In this document: positions 20,558 through 33,162 of the stretch, one piece after another
How the letters are laid out: the number at the start of each line of letters is the position of its first letter
How positions within the stretch are numbered: the stretch's first letter is position 1
Assembly: GCA_020205615.1 (NCBI GenBank)
Contig: CM035160.1
Location: 121,611,552-121,675,551, forward strand
DNA from: Panax quinquefolius
Taxonomy: Eukaryota > Streptophyta > Magnoliopsida > Apiales > Araliaceae
DNA length: 64,000 nt
Direction of reading: 5' to 3'
The notes under the pieces: generated by a model
Told to the model about the DNA's origin: nothing
The model's input: the letters and a program-made list of their open reading frames with translations, nothing else
Databases searched by the model: none
Program-made: the position numbers and the translations under genes

Positions 20558-22412
20558 TGTTAGGTTTTGTGAAAATCAAAGTAGCAATCAAATTGAAAAA
20601 TTAGCGGAAGCGAAATAAAATCGATTTTAAAATTTTTCACAAACCAATTTCCGGATCATCCTTTATGCATATTATTAATTAAATGAAGAATAAGAAATTA
20701 TGAAATCATACCCTTGTAGAAACGAGAGCTTCCTCGGTGTGAGTTCACTTCTCTTTCTCATGATCTTCTTGAATCTCAGGGTTGATTCCTTCCTTTGATC
20801 GATGTAAGCCACCCAAGTGTATGGCCTCTATAGGTGATCCACCAAAGAAGAATAATTATCAAGAAGAAGGGTATTGGCTCAAACCCTAGTTTTTCCTATC
20901 GTATATAAAAAAGGTGTAGTGTCTCCAACTCTAGGAATTACATTATATTTGATATCTAATATAAGACTCCTCTTATAAAGATATCATGTAACCTATTTTA
21001 ATTAAAATAAGGTATTATTTATTTAATTAAACTCTTTTAATTAAATAAAGGCTCCCTAATCTATTAGGGTAATTAATTAAACTCCTTTAACTAATTTTCC
21101 TTCCTAATCCGATTAGGAATAAATGAGAAATACTTATATTAAATTAATTCCTAAACCTTTTAGAAATTAAATAATAATAATTGTAATAATATTAATAAGA
21201 CTCCTCTTATTAATTTATATTTAATATTTCTAAAATATTAAATAATAAATATTAAGCTATTTAATTTATTCTATCACCATAGATTAAATTAAATATACTT
21301 AACATATTATTACAATTATGCCATTAACTTCTTAAATAATTATTCTTCCTTTTTTATGGTGTGACCCTTTAGGTTCTCCATATTAAACCGGTTGTGAATA
21401 AATCAATTAGAACAATTCTAATCTCATTTAAATAAATAAATTAAACAAATAATTTATTTAAATAAATAATATTTATTCTATAATAGGATAAGCCTCCTAG
21501 CGATCAACGACTTTCCGGATAATATAGATTTCAACATTAATCATAAAAGAACCTTTGAGTAAATAGTTACCGTACAATTCAATCCTTCCACCATACAATG
21601 TCCCAATTAAATATAAGACATGGAATTACTGTCAAGTCTTATTTTATTTAATTATATGTATTTCGATTCCTAAATGAACAACTCCTAATGAATGCAAATT
21701 AGAAACTACTTTCCAATTTCATTCCACCTCGCCATGGATTCTGGGTTGTCATTTATCGAATCACATAGGACATTTCTCCTTTTACTAGAAGTGGTAGATT
21801 CTTTATTGATCATTCATTATCTTCATATATAACTTATTACACCCAAGCATACCCTTTGATATACTCTAAGAGTCTTAAGGAATAAGTCAAAGTGTAATTC
21901 ATTATATATAAGATACTATGATGATCTCAAGTCTGAGATCATTTGTCTTACTATCACTACAGAATTCCTATTGACGGTAAGTAAAACTCCATTAGGTATT
22001 CCTTAGCGAGTCACGTTCGATGAACTTATTCTCTAATAAGCACCTACATACTTGCTTTAATGTCTCCACACAAATGATCATGAGATCAATCATCCTCATC
22101 CAATGAAAGCAAAGCAACGTATGTACCCAATCTATCCGGATTCACTAATCCCCGATTTAGTAATCCAATGATTGGGAACTATTTTAGTTTTAAGCTTTCT
22201 AAGAATTTAGATCTCATTAGAATGATCATCATCATTATTCTAAAAGCGTTGCTTAAAACTATGGGTTTATCACATATTATTAAAACAGCACCATGTAGAT
22301 AATAAATGCCTTTAATAAATAATTCTTTTATTAATAAATAAATAAATAAGATTGATTACACAGTATATGCTTTATCATCATTCATGATTGGCTTGTATGC
22401 ATAATACTTTCA
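20558..22412 (-). repeat. Copia-2 5' LTR
   Basis: 1855 bp and collinear with 12875-14709. Differences are mostly one- to few-base indels plus a ~20-bp extra segment near 20896-20918. Followed by the AATAT TSD. Confidence 0.92.
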
Positions 22413-22459
22413 AATATGTTATGTGTTAATTAACTTTTGTTTTGTGGCTGTATCTAAAA

Positions 22460-23640
22460 ATGACATCCGAGAATGTTGAGAATAGCAATGGAGCACAGGC
22501 GACAGTTGATTCACCACATATCAATAATCAGGATAATGTGCATCAGGAAGGCGACAATCCTCATGCAAACAACAACACTGACTAAATGATGAATGATGGA
22601 ATGTTCAGAGGCTTTATGCAATTCATGCAACAGCAGGCGAGAGCGGCTCCTGTCCAAAATGTAGGTGGAAACACTGGAAACTCTCGGACGGTCGCCGCTA
22701 AACAGTTCAAGGAGCTGGGACCACCGGAGTTTATTGGAGAGCCAAAACTACTTAAAGCGAAAGCATGGATAAAGCAGATCACCAAGATATTTGATGTCTT
22801 GGGATGCTCCAAGTAGCAAAAGGTTCCCTTTGCCGCCTTTATGTTGCGAGGAGAGGCAGATTACTAGTGGGAATCGGTAAAGCGTACTCAACCTGCCGCA
22901 CTGAAAATGTCTTGGGAGAAGTTCCAAGAACTATTCAACGACAAGTACTTTCTCGAAAGTATTCGTCACATGAAAGAGGTGGAGTTCATCAAGTTGGAAC
23001 AGAATAATATGACCGTGTCGCAGTACGAAGCAAAGTTTACCGAGTTGTCCCGGTTTGCGTCCCACTTGGTGGATAATGAAGAGAGAATGACGCGAATGTT
23101 ATTAAGAGGTTTAAAGCCAGAGATACGTCAACATCTTATTTCTCATAAACTGTGTTTGTATTGGATGTTGTAAATAGGGCTCGATTAGTAGAAGCGCGAT
23201 AACGAGTCAATATAACTAAAAAGAGAAGCGGTGACAAAATGATAATACCAATGAGAGCAGTCATCGAAGCGGTGATAACAAGCGTGGAGGGAATCAACAA
23301 GCCAGAAGTGGTAACCACTTCGGTGGTAGTCAGGGCCAAAATAATAAGAATGGACATTTCAAAAAGAGGAGATTCAACAATGATGGAAGGACGTCCGCAC
23401 CAGCACTCGTTGTTAAGGAAGGAGAACGACCACCTATCATATGCTTCAAATGCGGAGGGGAGGGACACATAAGTCCAAACTACGCGATGCCGTCCAAAGC
23501 ATGTTATAATTATGGAAGAGAAGGTCACTTAGCCCGATTTTGTCGTTCACCGAAGACAAGTTCATCCAGGATGGAGGCACCAAAGGTAGTCCCAAAAAAG
23601 TCAAAGCCGATAGTGCAAGAGGAGGCGTTTGTTGTGACCT
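22460..23640 (+). pseudogene. gag: Gypsy-1 gag, with stops and frameshifts
   Basis: Start at ATG 22460 (MTSENVENSN), with a stop in frame just before 22586. The capsid region reads QFKELGPPEFIGEPKLLKAK, then after frame changes MSWEKFQELFNDKYF and YEAKFTELSRFASHLV, the usual gypsy Gag blocks. Two zinc knuckles at about 23440-23560 each lack one Cys, replaced by Tyr (CFKCGGEGHISPNY and CYNYGREGHLARFC). At least three frame changes occur between 22815 and 23240. Confidence 0.85.
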
Positions 23641-24190
23641 CCCGAGAAAGCAAGGAACCCGAATGAGGTCATCACGGGTAAGCTTATCATAAACTCTAGC
23701 GAAGTCTATACTTTATTTGATACCGGTTCTACCCATTCTTTTATTTCTCCTACTTGCGCTCAACGATTAAATTTGACTCCAGAGAAATTAGACTTTGACT
23801 TATCTGTGGAAACTCCGTTGGGAGAAACTTTCATTACATCTCTACATTTATAAGTCTTGTTTTGGTTCAAATCGGTATCCTCACATTACCTGTCGATCTT
23901 ATTTCATTAAAAATACTTGCATTTGACATAATTCTAGGGATTGATTGGTTAACTACTCATCATGCAAAAATTGATTATTTTCGTAAGGTTGTTAGCTTTC
24001 ATATTCCTAATCAACCTATTATGCGAATTCAAGTGACCAAACCATTAAAATCAATCATGGTCATCTCAAGCCATAAAGCTATTCATTTATTAAAAAATGG
24101 ATGTCAAGCTTTCTTAGCTCATGTCACGAATCTAAACAAAAATAAATCGATTTTGAATGATATTTCTATTGTTAATAAATTCACGACGTA
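23641..24190 (+). pseudogene. Gypsy-1 protease and linker
   Basis: LFDTGSTHSFISPTCAQRL, with DTGS at 23719-23730, is the aspartic protease site. A stop at about 23853 follows. The next frame has LAFDIILGIDWLTTHHAKID, the conserved block between protease and RT of gypsy elements. Confidence 0.85.
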
Positions 24191-25740
24191 TTCACGAAGA
24201 ACTTCTGGCCTACCCCAGGCGTGAAATTGAATTTTGTATCGACCTTGAACCCGGTACAAAACTCATTTCCAAAAGCCCCATATCGAATGGCTCTATTGAA
24301 CTTGAGGAGTTAAAGACCCAACCGCAGGAATTGTTAGACATTGGCTTTATTCGTCCTAGTACTTCTCCTTGGGGTCTCTCGGTTCTATTCGTGAAGAAGA
24401 AAGATGGGAGTATGCGACTTTGTATTGATTATCGGGAGTTGAATCATGTCACCATAAAAAATAGGTACCCATTGCCACGTATTGATGACCTATTTGACCA
24501 GCTGCAAGGAGCCAAATTCTTTTCAAAGATTGATCTTCGTTTCGGATATCACCAATTTAAGATTAGAACAGAAGACATTCCAAAGACGGCTTTCAGAACT
24601 CGGTACGGGCATTATGAATTCCTAGTCATGTCCTTTGGATTGACTAATGCTCCTGCTGCCTTCATGGATATGATGAACCGAGTATTCAAGGAATATTTGG
24701 ATCACTTTGTGGTCGTCTTTATTGATGACATCCTTATTTATTCCAAAAGCCGTGAAGATCATGAACAACACTTGAGGCTGACACTCCAAAAGCTTCGTGA
24801 ATACAAGCTTTATGCCAAGTTGATGAAATGTGAGTTCTGGCTTGAGGAAGTAGCATTCCTTGGGCATGTAGTATCAAGTCATGAAATATCTGTTGACCCG
24901 GCAAAGATTGAAGCAATTCAAAGCTGGGAGCAACCTAAATCATTGATCGAAGCACGTAGCTTTCTCGGCTTAGCTGGTTATTATCGGAGATTCGTGGAAG
25001 GATTTTCTCGAATAGCTACTCCATTAACTCAGCCGACTTAGAAAGATACAAAGTTCGGTTGGAGCGAAGAATGTGAGAAGAGTTTTCAAGAACTCAAGAG
25101 GAGACTCATTTCAGCACATGTTCTAACAATACCATCTGGCTTGGAGGGATTTGTCATCTACAGTGATGCTTCGGGCAAAGGGTTGGGATGTGTTCTCATG
25201 CAACATGGGAAAGTCATAGCCTATGCCTCAAGACAACTCAAAGAATATGAGAGGAATTATCCTACTCATGACCTGGAGTTAGCAGCTGTTGTCTTTGCAC
25301 TTAAAATTTGGAGGCATTACTTGTATGGGGAGAAAGTGGAGATCTTTACGGATCATAAAAGCCTCAAATATTTCTTCACTTAAAAGGAACTCAACATGCG
25401 ACAACGACGTTGGCTTGATCTGTTGAAAGATTATGATCATACTATCCAATACCATCCTGGAAAAGCGAACGTGGTAGCTAACACATTAAGTAGAAGATCA
25501 TATCTGAGTACTGAGTTCGATATTGTCAGCGGAAGGCCCATTTGTGTGACTTGCAAAGGATGGAGATAGAGTTAAAAACTCAGGGACCCATGTGATGATG
25601 GAAAATATACGAGAAGAAGCCGACTTTAATTAATAAAGTTAAAGGCGCTCAAGCTACTGGACACGGAGGGCGATGCGTATGGGGAAGAAAGTCAAGAAGG
25701 TGCTATCTGGGAAGCAAGAATTGATGAAGAAGGAATACTT
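24191..25740 (+). pseudogene. Gypsy-1 reverse transcriptase and RNase H
   Basis: The RT is largely open from 24221 to 25041. It has [58 protein letters not shown] and the catalytic box FIDDILIYS (FIDD codons 24718-24729). The RNase H carries [20 protein letters not shown] and [11 protein letters not shown], broken by stops at about 25039 and 25381. The tether to the integrase (25500-25740) is out of frame. Confidence 0.9.
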
Positions 25741-27100
25741 CGAGTCAACTCCAGACTTTGTGTTCCTAACGACCCTGATTTAAAGTATAAAATCATGATG
25801 GAGGCGCAGAACACACCGTTTGCAATCCATCCCGGGAGTACCAAAATGTATCATGATCTTCTTCATACATTTTGGTGGAGCAATATGAAGAGAGAGATAG
25901 CGTTGTTTATCTCAAGGTGTCTAACTTTTCAACGAGTCAAGGCGGAGCATCAAGTACCAAAAGGTCCATTGCAACCACTTGAAATTCCAGAATGGAAGTG
26001 GGAGCACATTACCATGGATTTCGTTACCGGACTTCCCAAAGTTTCTCAAGGCATAGATGCGATTTGGGTCATTGTTGATAGATTGACCAAGTCTGCTCAC
26101 TTCTTACCAATACGAGAAACTTATACACTTGAACGTCTTGCTTGTATGTACATAAACGAGATTGTAAGACTACATGGTATGCCAGTATCTATAGTTTCTG
26201 ATCGAGACCCAAGATTCACTTCACGATTTTGGGTTAGTTTGCAAAAAGCTATGGGCACGGATTTATGATTTAGTTCGGCATATCATCCTCAGACGGATGG
26301 ACAATTAGAGAGGAATATTCAAACTCTGGAAGATTTATTAAGACTCTGTGTCCTTGACTTCAAGGGAAGTTGGGACAAGTTCTTACCGTTGGTGGAGTAT
26401 TCCTACAACAACAGTTATCAAGCAAGTATTGGCATGGCTCCATTCGAAGCGTTGTATGGAAGAAAGTGTCGTTCTCCAGTATGTTGGGATGAGGTGGGTG
26501 AAGCAACATTGTTGGGACCGAAGTTGGTACGTATGACTACGGAAAAGATTCAAATGATCCGGCAATATATAAAAACCTCACAAGATCGACAAAAGAGTTA
26601 TGCTGATCTTTATCGAAAGGATGTGAAATTTGATATAGGAGATCATGTGTTATTACATGTTGCTCCATGGAAAGGAGTTACGAGATTTGGAAAGAGAGGA
26701 AAGCTAAATCCTCGATTCATCGGCCCATTTTTAATCCTCGATCGAGTAGGAACTATGGCCTATAGACTCGTTTTACCGCCAAGTATGTCTCGTGTTCATA
26801 ATGTTTTTCAAATATCCATGTTACGTAAATATGTGAAAGACCCGAACCACATAATTGAGTTAGAACCGGAAGAAATAGCGAGAAGATTTGGCGTATGAAG
26901 AGGTTCTGTTCAAATCTTGGATAAGATGGAACATATTCTACGCTCCAAGGTTATACCTCAAGTCAAAGTTTTGTGGAGAAACCACGATGTTGAGGAAATG
27001 ACTTGGGAGTTAGAATCTGAAATGAAATCAAGGTATCCCTACCTCTTGACATACCGGTCGTACCCTAATTTCGAGGGCAAAATTTCATTAGAAGGGAGGT
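25741..27100 (+). pseudogene. Gypsy-1 integrase with C-terminal chromodomain
   Basis: The N-terminal zinc region shows [18 protein letters not shown] and CLTFQRVKAEHQ, where the second Cys of the usual pair is Phe. The core has MDFVTGLPKVSQGIDAIW, SDRDPRFTSRFW and QLERNIQTLEDLL, so the three acidic residues are present. A stop lies at about 26266. After the GPFLILDRVG block and FQISMLRKYVKDPNHII, the C-terminal end reads VKVLWRNHDVEEMTWELESE, a chromodomain, which in chromoviruses steers integration to modified histones. A stop at 26896 precedes it. Confidence 0.9.
27090..27100 (+). promoter_or_regulatory. Gypsy-1 polypurine tract
   Basis: AGAAGGGAGGT ends exactly where the 3' LTR starts (27101). 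Confidence 0.85.
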
Positions 27101-29865
27101 TGTAAGACTGACTTTTATGAATAAAGATGAATTTTCTATAAATATCATTTTTGAATATTATGGAATGAATTTGATATAATGTTATAGTTGTGGGTAATAT
27201 TTATAAATTTTGCAAAGTATGCAAGTTGTTATATAATATTCGATTGGTCCAGAATATTCGTTTTAACGGGGAATATTCGTAATACAACGACACAATCATT
27301 GGTGGACCCCTATTAAACGAAATTATTGTCGGATTGAGAAAGCGACAAAATAATTTATGAAAATAAACTGAAGTTTTCAGATTAGCTGTTGAAACACGGT
27401 GTTAAAAGTACACGATGTCTGGCGTAGTTGCCGCGATGTAATACTGTTATTGATTATTGATGCTTACGTGAGAAGTCACTCGGTTTTGTTCAATTATTAT
27501 TCTGATAATTGCTTGCGCATAGTATCTCACGTTATTTGATTCAATTATTGTCAATATTTTATATATTATTAAATCAATAATTGAGACGACAAAGTTATTA
27601 ATATTATTATTTTCAATATTAACGATGTCTAGAAGTTCTGACAAGGAGAGGTTTGGTCACCTAATTGCACGCTAATAGGGAGAAATCCTTATTGGAAAGC
27701 CTCCTCTTTCCTGGGAACGACCTGGTCGATTAATAATATGAATTATAATAATGATGATAAATGTTGTTAAAAATATTGAGGTGATTTTTATGAAGTATTT
27801 GATGTAAAATTTTATTTATTTTGTGGACCCCCATTTACCCGTTTTTCAAAATAATCAGTATATATATATTTATATTCGTATATATATGTAATATATATAT
27901 ATAATGTTTCCTGGGAATCACAGGTGGGGGGGGTTGGTTGGTTTTATTAGATATATATATATATTATATATTTAGTATGGATCACGGGATTCATCCCCCG
28001 TGAATTCAAGTGATATTTATATATATATATATATATATTAAATTATATATATTATATTTTATTATACATAGTGTTGCATAGTATGCATAGTGTTTGCATA
28101 GTAAAATCTTTTATAAAGTTATTCGTTTTATAAGATTATAAATAGAATATATTATATTTTATTTAAAAGATTTTGCTTTAAATATGACCGTAGTCGATTA
28201 AAAGTAAATCAATCTGGACCATTCATGAGTTAATTCTTATCAATCCATTCTTCTATAAATAGAAGCTCATTCCTTCATTATTTCTTACGAATTCACTTTG
28301 AAACTCTAGAGAGAGAAATTATAAAGAAACTATAGAATAGTATACGCTACTTCCCTACTCTTATATTAGATTTTTCTTTTACGGTGAGGGTGTTATTTCT
28401 TTTGTATTCATAAAGAGAACTTCTATTATTCCATTATTTATTATTTCACTTTGGAATAACCGATTATATGCGGACTACCCTATACTTGGTGACATTCTTC
28501 TATTATTACATCTTTATTATTATTCATTTGGAATATCTGTCATGCATGCGTTTTGTGGGACTGGGTTCCGTCTGTATTAATACATTGGAATATCACATGC
28601 ATGCGTTTTCTGGTTGGACACGGATTACATCGTATTATTCTATTGGAATATCATGTCATACGCGTTTCTGTAGGGGACTGGTTAAAATCAGTATTATACA
28701 TTGGAACATCCCATCGGTGCGTAATTTACTTTGACACGGTTCAGATTACTTATTATTTTGTTGGAATATAACATGTCTGCGATGCAGTACCGCATGCATG
28801 GTGATTTCTATTGTTATTCCATTCGTTATTATACTTAGTTGGTTAAAGTTTTGACTTCTATACTCCATCAAATTAGTTGAATATCCTTGATATTTGTGCT
28901 TCATCCAGTATCTTTTCATGGAAATATTCTTCTGAGCATTCTTGAATTTTTCTCTACAAAGCAGTATCATGTTGACAATTTGAACGTTATTGGTTCATGG
29001 ATAAATTAATTCTTGAACTTGTTTTATTGAATTCTTATATCATTGTCATCATCCTCATGTTTATATTATGTTGAAAGTCATCTGTGGCCTGTAGTGCATA
29101 GATGGAGTTGGTATGATTATGACCAGGGATTATTCGGTGTAATCATGACCATAATGTTACAAATGATGTGGAAAAAGTCCTCATTGACCCGTAGTGCATT
29201 GATGGATAGTTGTTGGCATGATCATGACCATTAATGAATACACAAATATCCTTGGTCCGTAGTGCATGGATAATTTATGGTCGTGATACTAAAGAATATC
29301 CTTGGCCGTAATGCAGGGGTGATTCGATGATGTGGATTATTTATTAAGCTGAGTCTTAGCGATAAAAGTCATGAAAAACCTTTTAAATCATAGAAGATAG
29401 TAGATTTTATTCTCTACTTGACTCTTCTAATGGATTGCTTGTTCCGCTGCAGTTAAACTTGATGTTTGTTATATTTTATCAGTTTAATATTGTTGAAGGC
29501 TAATGATAATTTATTCTGCATTATCTTAGTCATAATATTTCTTACTGGGCTAGTTGAGCTCACCCTTTCTTTCACTGTTCTCTTCAGGAAATGAGAATAT
29601 AGCTGGGACGAGTCGGGGAACGAAGTGATGGACTAGATAATAGTATTAGTAGTCCTCACTATTCTGTTAAATAATGTGACAATAAATGTAATGAGGACCC
29701 CATTGAGTTTGTATATTGTCTAGCTGACAATATTTGTATTAAAACTCATGACATATGTTTGTCGTATATTTTACATTTGTTGTATAATTAAGTTGTATTT
29801 AAATTTTGTACCATGTATTTGACGACTCAATATGGGTGATGTATACCTATTTTGGGGGCGTCATA
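27101..29865 (+). repeat. Gypsy-1 3' LTR
   Basis: 2765 bp and collinear with 9968-12729. The AT microsatellites and the ~58-bp repeats differ most. The GTAGTG-loop hairpins are better preserved here than in the 5' copy (about 29079-29325). It ends GCGTCATA instead of CACA and is followed by the GAGAT TSD. Confidence 0.92.
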
Positions 29866-30740
29866 GAGATAATCGAACTTGCGAGATAATCGGAAAAGGT
29901 AAAATTGGAAATGGTAAGGTAAATATTGATAATATACATCTTGTTAATGGACTTGAATTTAATCTTATTAGTATCAGTCAATTAATGGATACCAAGTTAG
30001 TTTTTATAAAGAAAAATGCACTATTTCTCATGGTACTAACAATATTACTCTAGTTGCATAAAGAGAAGGAAATATATATACCATTGATTTTGAGCAACAA
30101 GAAGAAGAATTATGTACAGCATCATCTGACAGAGGCAGACGAGCTAAATTTGTGGCACAAGAGGATGGGACATGTTCACATGGATTTAATCAAGAAATTA
30201 TCCTCAAAGAATCTCGTCAAAGGTTTGCCAAAAATAAAATATGAAAAGAAGGCAATTTGTGTTCCTTGTCAACTCGGGAAACAAGTAAGAACATCATTTA
30301 CGGCAAAGAACATGGTATCAACCTCTTCTCCTTTACAACTACTCCATCTTGATCTAGTTGGACCAGAAAGACATCCTAGTATAAATGGTAAGTTTTATGC
30401 TTTTGTAATAGTAGATGATTTCTCTAGATATACATGGGTATTATTTTTGAGAACTAAAGATGAAGCATTTAAGGAATTTGAGAAATTAATCAGAAACTTG
30501 GAAACAAAATATAGTCTAAAACTTGTAAGGATAAGAAGTGATCATGGTACTGAGTTTCTAAAAGACTTTATAATATTTTGTGATCAAAAGGGTGTTAGTC
30601 ATGAATTTTCTGCTCCTAGAACCCCTCAACAGAATGGAGTTGTAGAAAGAAAGAATAGGACATTATAAGAAACAACTAGAACTTTATTACAAGAAAGTAA
30701 ACTTCCTAAAAAGTGTTGGGCCGAAGCTGTAAACACATCT
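29866..30740 (+). pseudogene. Copia-1 integrase
   Basis: The frame resumes after the TSD as NRTCEIIGKGKIG and the protease tail NIHLVNGLEFNLISISQLMD. Next is the GAG-pre-integrase region with LWHKRMGHVHMDLI and CVPCQLGKQ, giving the HHCC zinc ligands. The core has HLDLVGPERHPSINGKFYAF, IRSDHGTEFLKDF and PQQNGVVERKNRTL, so the DDE triad is intact. Stops at about 30051 and 30666 break the frame. Confidence 0.9.
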
Positions 30741-32816
30741 TGTTATGTTTTGAATAGAGTACTTATTCGTCCAATCATTTTGAAGACTCCTTATGAACCG
30801 TTAAATAATAAGATTCCTAATATTAGTTATTTCAAAGTTTTTGGATCTAAATGTTTTATTCTAAAAACTAGTGATAACCTAGGAAAATTTGATGCTAAAT
30901 CTTATGAAGGAATTTTCATTGGATATTCACAGAATAGTAAAGCATATCGTGTATTTAACATTAACAAATTGAGTGTTGAAGAATCTGTTCATATTCATTT
31001 TAATGAAACTCACAATGATCTTCCAAAAGAAAGAGATGAGGATGCAGGTACCTTGGAGATCTCAGTAAATCCAGCAAAACGAAAGAACCTATTCAGCAAA
31101 CCGAATGAACAAATCCAGCAAGTTGAATTAGAAAACTCACAAGGTGTAGAATAAGATACAATAGAAGAACTTGAATTAGACTTTCCTCAACAAGAAGAAG
31201 TAATACATGATGTACAAATACCAAAGACTGCAAGATATCTCAAGAACCATCCACCGGAAAACATCATTGGAGATATAAACAAAGGATTCACTACAAGAAG
31301 AGGATTGCAAAATCAATGTGCTTACTCAGCATTTCTATCCCAAGTTGAGCCAAAGAATGCTAAGGAAGCTATCCTAGATGAAAGCTGGCTAATGGCAATG
31401 CAGGAAGAACTTCAACAATTTGAACGATGCCAAGTCTGGGAACTTATGCCACCTCTTAAAAATGTTTCTATTATTGGAACAAGGTGGGTCTTCAAGAACA
31501 AGCTTGATGATCATGGAACTATCACTCGTAACAAAGCACGACTAGTAGCTCAAGGATACAATCAACAAGAAGGATGGACTATGAAGAAACTTACGCTCCG
31601 ATTCATGGAGACTAGAGTCCATCGCATCTTGTTAGCATTTGCATGTTACAAGAAGTTCACACTTTATCAAATGGACGTAAAAAGTGCCTTTCTCAATGGA
31701 TACATCAATGAAGAGGTGTATGTAAAACAGCCTCCTGGATTTGAACATGAGAGGTATCCAAATCATGTCAACAAGCTAAAGAAAGCTCTCTATGGGCTAA
31801 AATAAGCTCCAAGGGCTTGGTACGATAGGTTGAGTAAGTATTTGCTTTCAAATGTTTTTATTAGAGGAAAAATTGATTCTACATTATTTATTAAGCATGA
31901 AAATAATGATATTATTATTGTACAAATATATGTAGATGACATAATTTTTGGTGCTACTAATAATTTTCTTTGTGAGTGGTTTTCGAAGTGCATGCACAGG
32001 GAGTTTGATATGAGTCTAATGGGAGAACTTAATTACTTTTTGGGACTACAAATCAAACAAACAAAGAATGATATGTACATCCATCAAACCAAATATACAA
32101 AAGAACTTCTCAAAAGGTTTGGTTTTGAAGGATCTAATTCAAAGGCTACACCAATGAGCACTTCAATAAAGCTTACATCTGACGAAAAAGGTATAGATGT
32201 GGAGGTAACTAAATAACGAGGCATGATTGGTTGTTTATTATATTTAATCGCATCTAGACCAGATATTATGTATAGTGTTTGTTTATGTGCACATTTTCAA
32301 GCAAAACCTAAAGAATATCATTTACAAGCTGTTAAATTTTTTTTTAAATATTTAAGTGGTACAATAAATTTGGGATTATTTTATCCAATCTGCAATCATT
32401 TTGAACTAATGGGTTATTTAGATGCTGACTATGCAGGGTGTCAAATTGATAGAAAAGCGTGCGCGGTGGTGCTTTGCACATTTTAGGTCACGATCTTGTT
32501 ACATGGCATAGTAAAAAGAAAACTTCAATTGCTTTATCAACCACTGAGGGTGAATATCTAGCTGCAGGGAGTTGTTGCTCTCAAATTTTATGGTTAAAAC
32601 AAACTCTATGTGACTTTGATATTTTATGTGAAAATGTACCTATATACTGTGATAATTCTGGTGCTATAGATATTTCTAAAAATCTTGTGTTACATTCACG
32701 TACAAAGCATATAGAAGTCAGACATCATTTTCTATGGGATAATGTTTCAAAAGGATTAACTAAATTAATTTTTATTCCAATGAAAAAGCAGGTTGGTGAC
32801 ATTTTACTAAACCCTT
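30741..32816 (+). pseudogene. Copia-1 reverse transcriptase and RNase H
   Basis: Blocks in order: the integrase C-terminus FKVFGSKCFILK and EGIFIGYSQNSKAYRVFN; RT start WLMAMQEELQQFERCQVWEL; MDVKSAFLNGYINEEVYVKQ; a stop at about 31803 after KKALYGLK; the catalytic YVDDIIFG (YVDD codons 31929-31940); MSLMGELNYFLGLQIKQ. The RNase H has YLDADYAGCQIDRKA, then a frameshift near 32460, then STTEGEYLAAGSCCSQILWL, YCDNSGAIDISKN and TKHIEVRHHFLWDN. It ends close to 32816. Confidence 0.92.
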
Positions 32817-33162
32817 AAGTGAAGAAAGGTTCTGCATGTTAAGAAGAGAACTTGGAATGTGCATGGTTTAATGTGATCACGTATTTAAAATCTTATGTGC
32901 AGATTATACTATACAAATATGTATCATTTATCTTTATCTGTTTAAACTATATTCTAGATACATGTTTCTATTAATGATCAATGTCTATCGCCGGATAACA
33001 TTTAAATTGGGAAACGTAAAGATTTCTATCTTGAAACACGGAACAACAGCCGAACAGTTTTTCGAATTGAAAAAACGCACGTCTTTCGGTGACAAACTCT
33101 TAATTGATCTGTATTTTCTGTGCCTTTATATCCTCCATTTTTTTTAACTCAGACTTCACATC
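32817..33162 (+). other. Copia-1 spacer between pol and the third ORF
   Basis: Non-coding or decayed. A 61-codon open frame at 32962-33147 resembles nothing I recognise. It ends in ACATC (33158-33162), the TSD of solo LTR-B. Confidence 0.5.

Larger units (their letters stand above)
12875..22412 (-). mobile_element. Copia-2: Ty1/copia retrotransposon on the minus strand
   Basis: The LTRs are 12875-14709 and 20558-22412. Perfect AATAT duplications lie at 12870-12874 and 22413-22417. The minus-strand order is LTR, primer site, a 1.86-kb leader, gag, protease, integrase, RT, RNase H, PPT, LTR. The LTRs are very alike apart from short indels. Total length is 9.5 kb. The coding region is heavily decayed, but the RT core is still an open frame of 200 codons. 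It is the innermost layer, inserted in the gypsy-1 leader. Confidence 0.92.
9968..29865 (+). mobile_element. Gypsy-1: Ty3/gypsy chromovirus, carries nested copia-2
   Basis: The LTRs are 9968-12729 and 27101-29865, beginning TGTAAGAC. The 5' copy ends GCGTCACA and the 3' copy GCGTCATA. Perfect GAGAT duplications lie at 9963-9967 and 29866-29870. Without copia-2 and its TSD the element is about 10.4 kb. Domain order is gag, protease, RT, RNase H, integrase, then a C-terminal chromodomain, which places it in the chromoviruses. The long LTRs and the chromodomain sequence suggest the Tekay/Del clade (inference). It inserted in the copia-1 protease and is disabled by many stops and frameshifts. Confidence 0.92.

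Noticed and set aside
22582..22812. 76-codon minus-strand frame opposite gypsy-1 gag
   Set aside because: An exact antisense shadow of the gag frame.
29832..29870. Start of the open frame upstream of the copia-1 integrase
   Set aside because: The first codons are gypsy-1 LTR and TSD, joined by chance to the copia-1 frame.
32962..33147. 61-codon open frame after copia-1 pol
   Set aside because: No recognisable motif or start context; treated as spacer.
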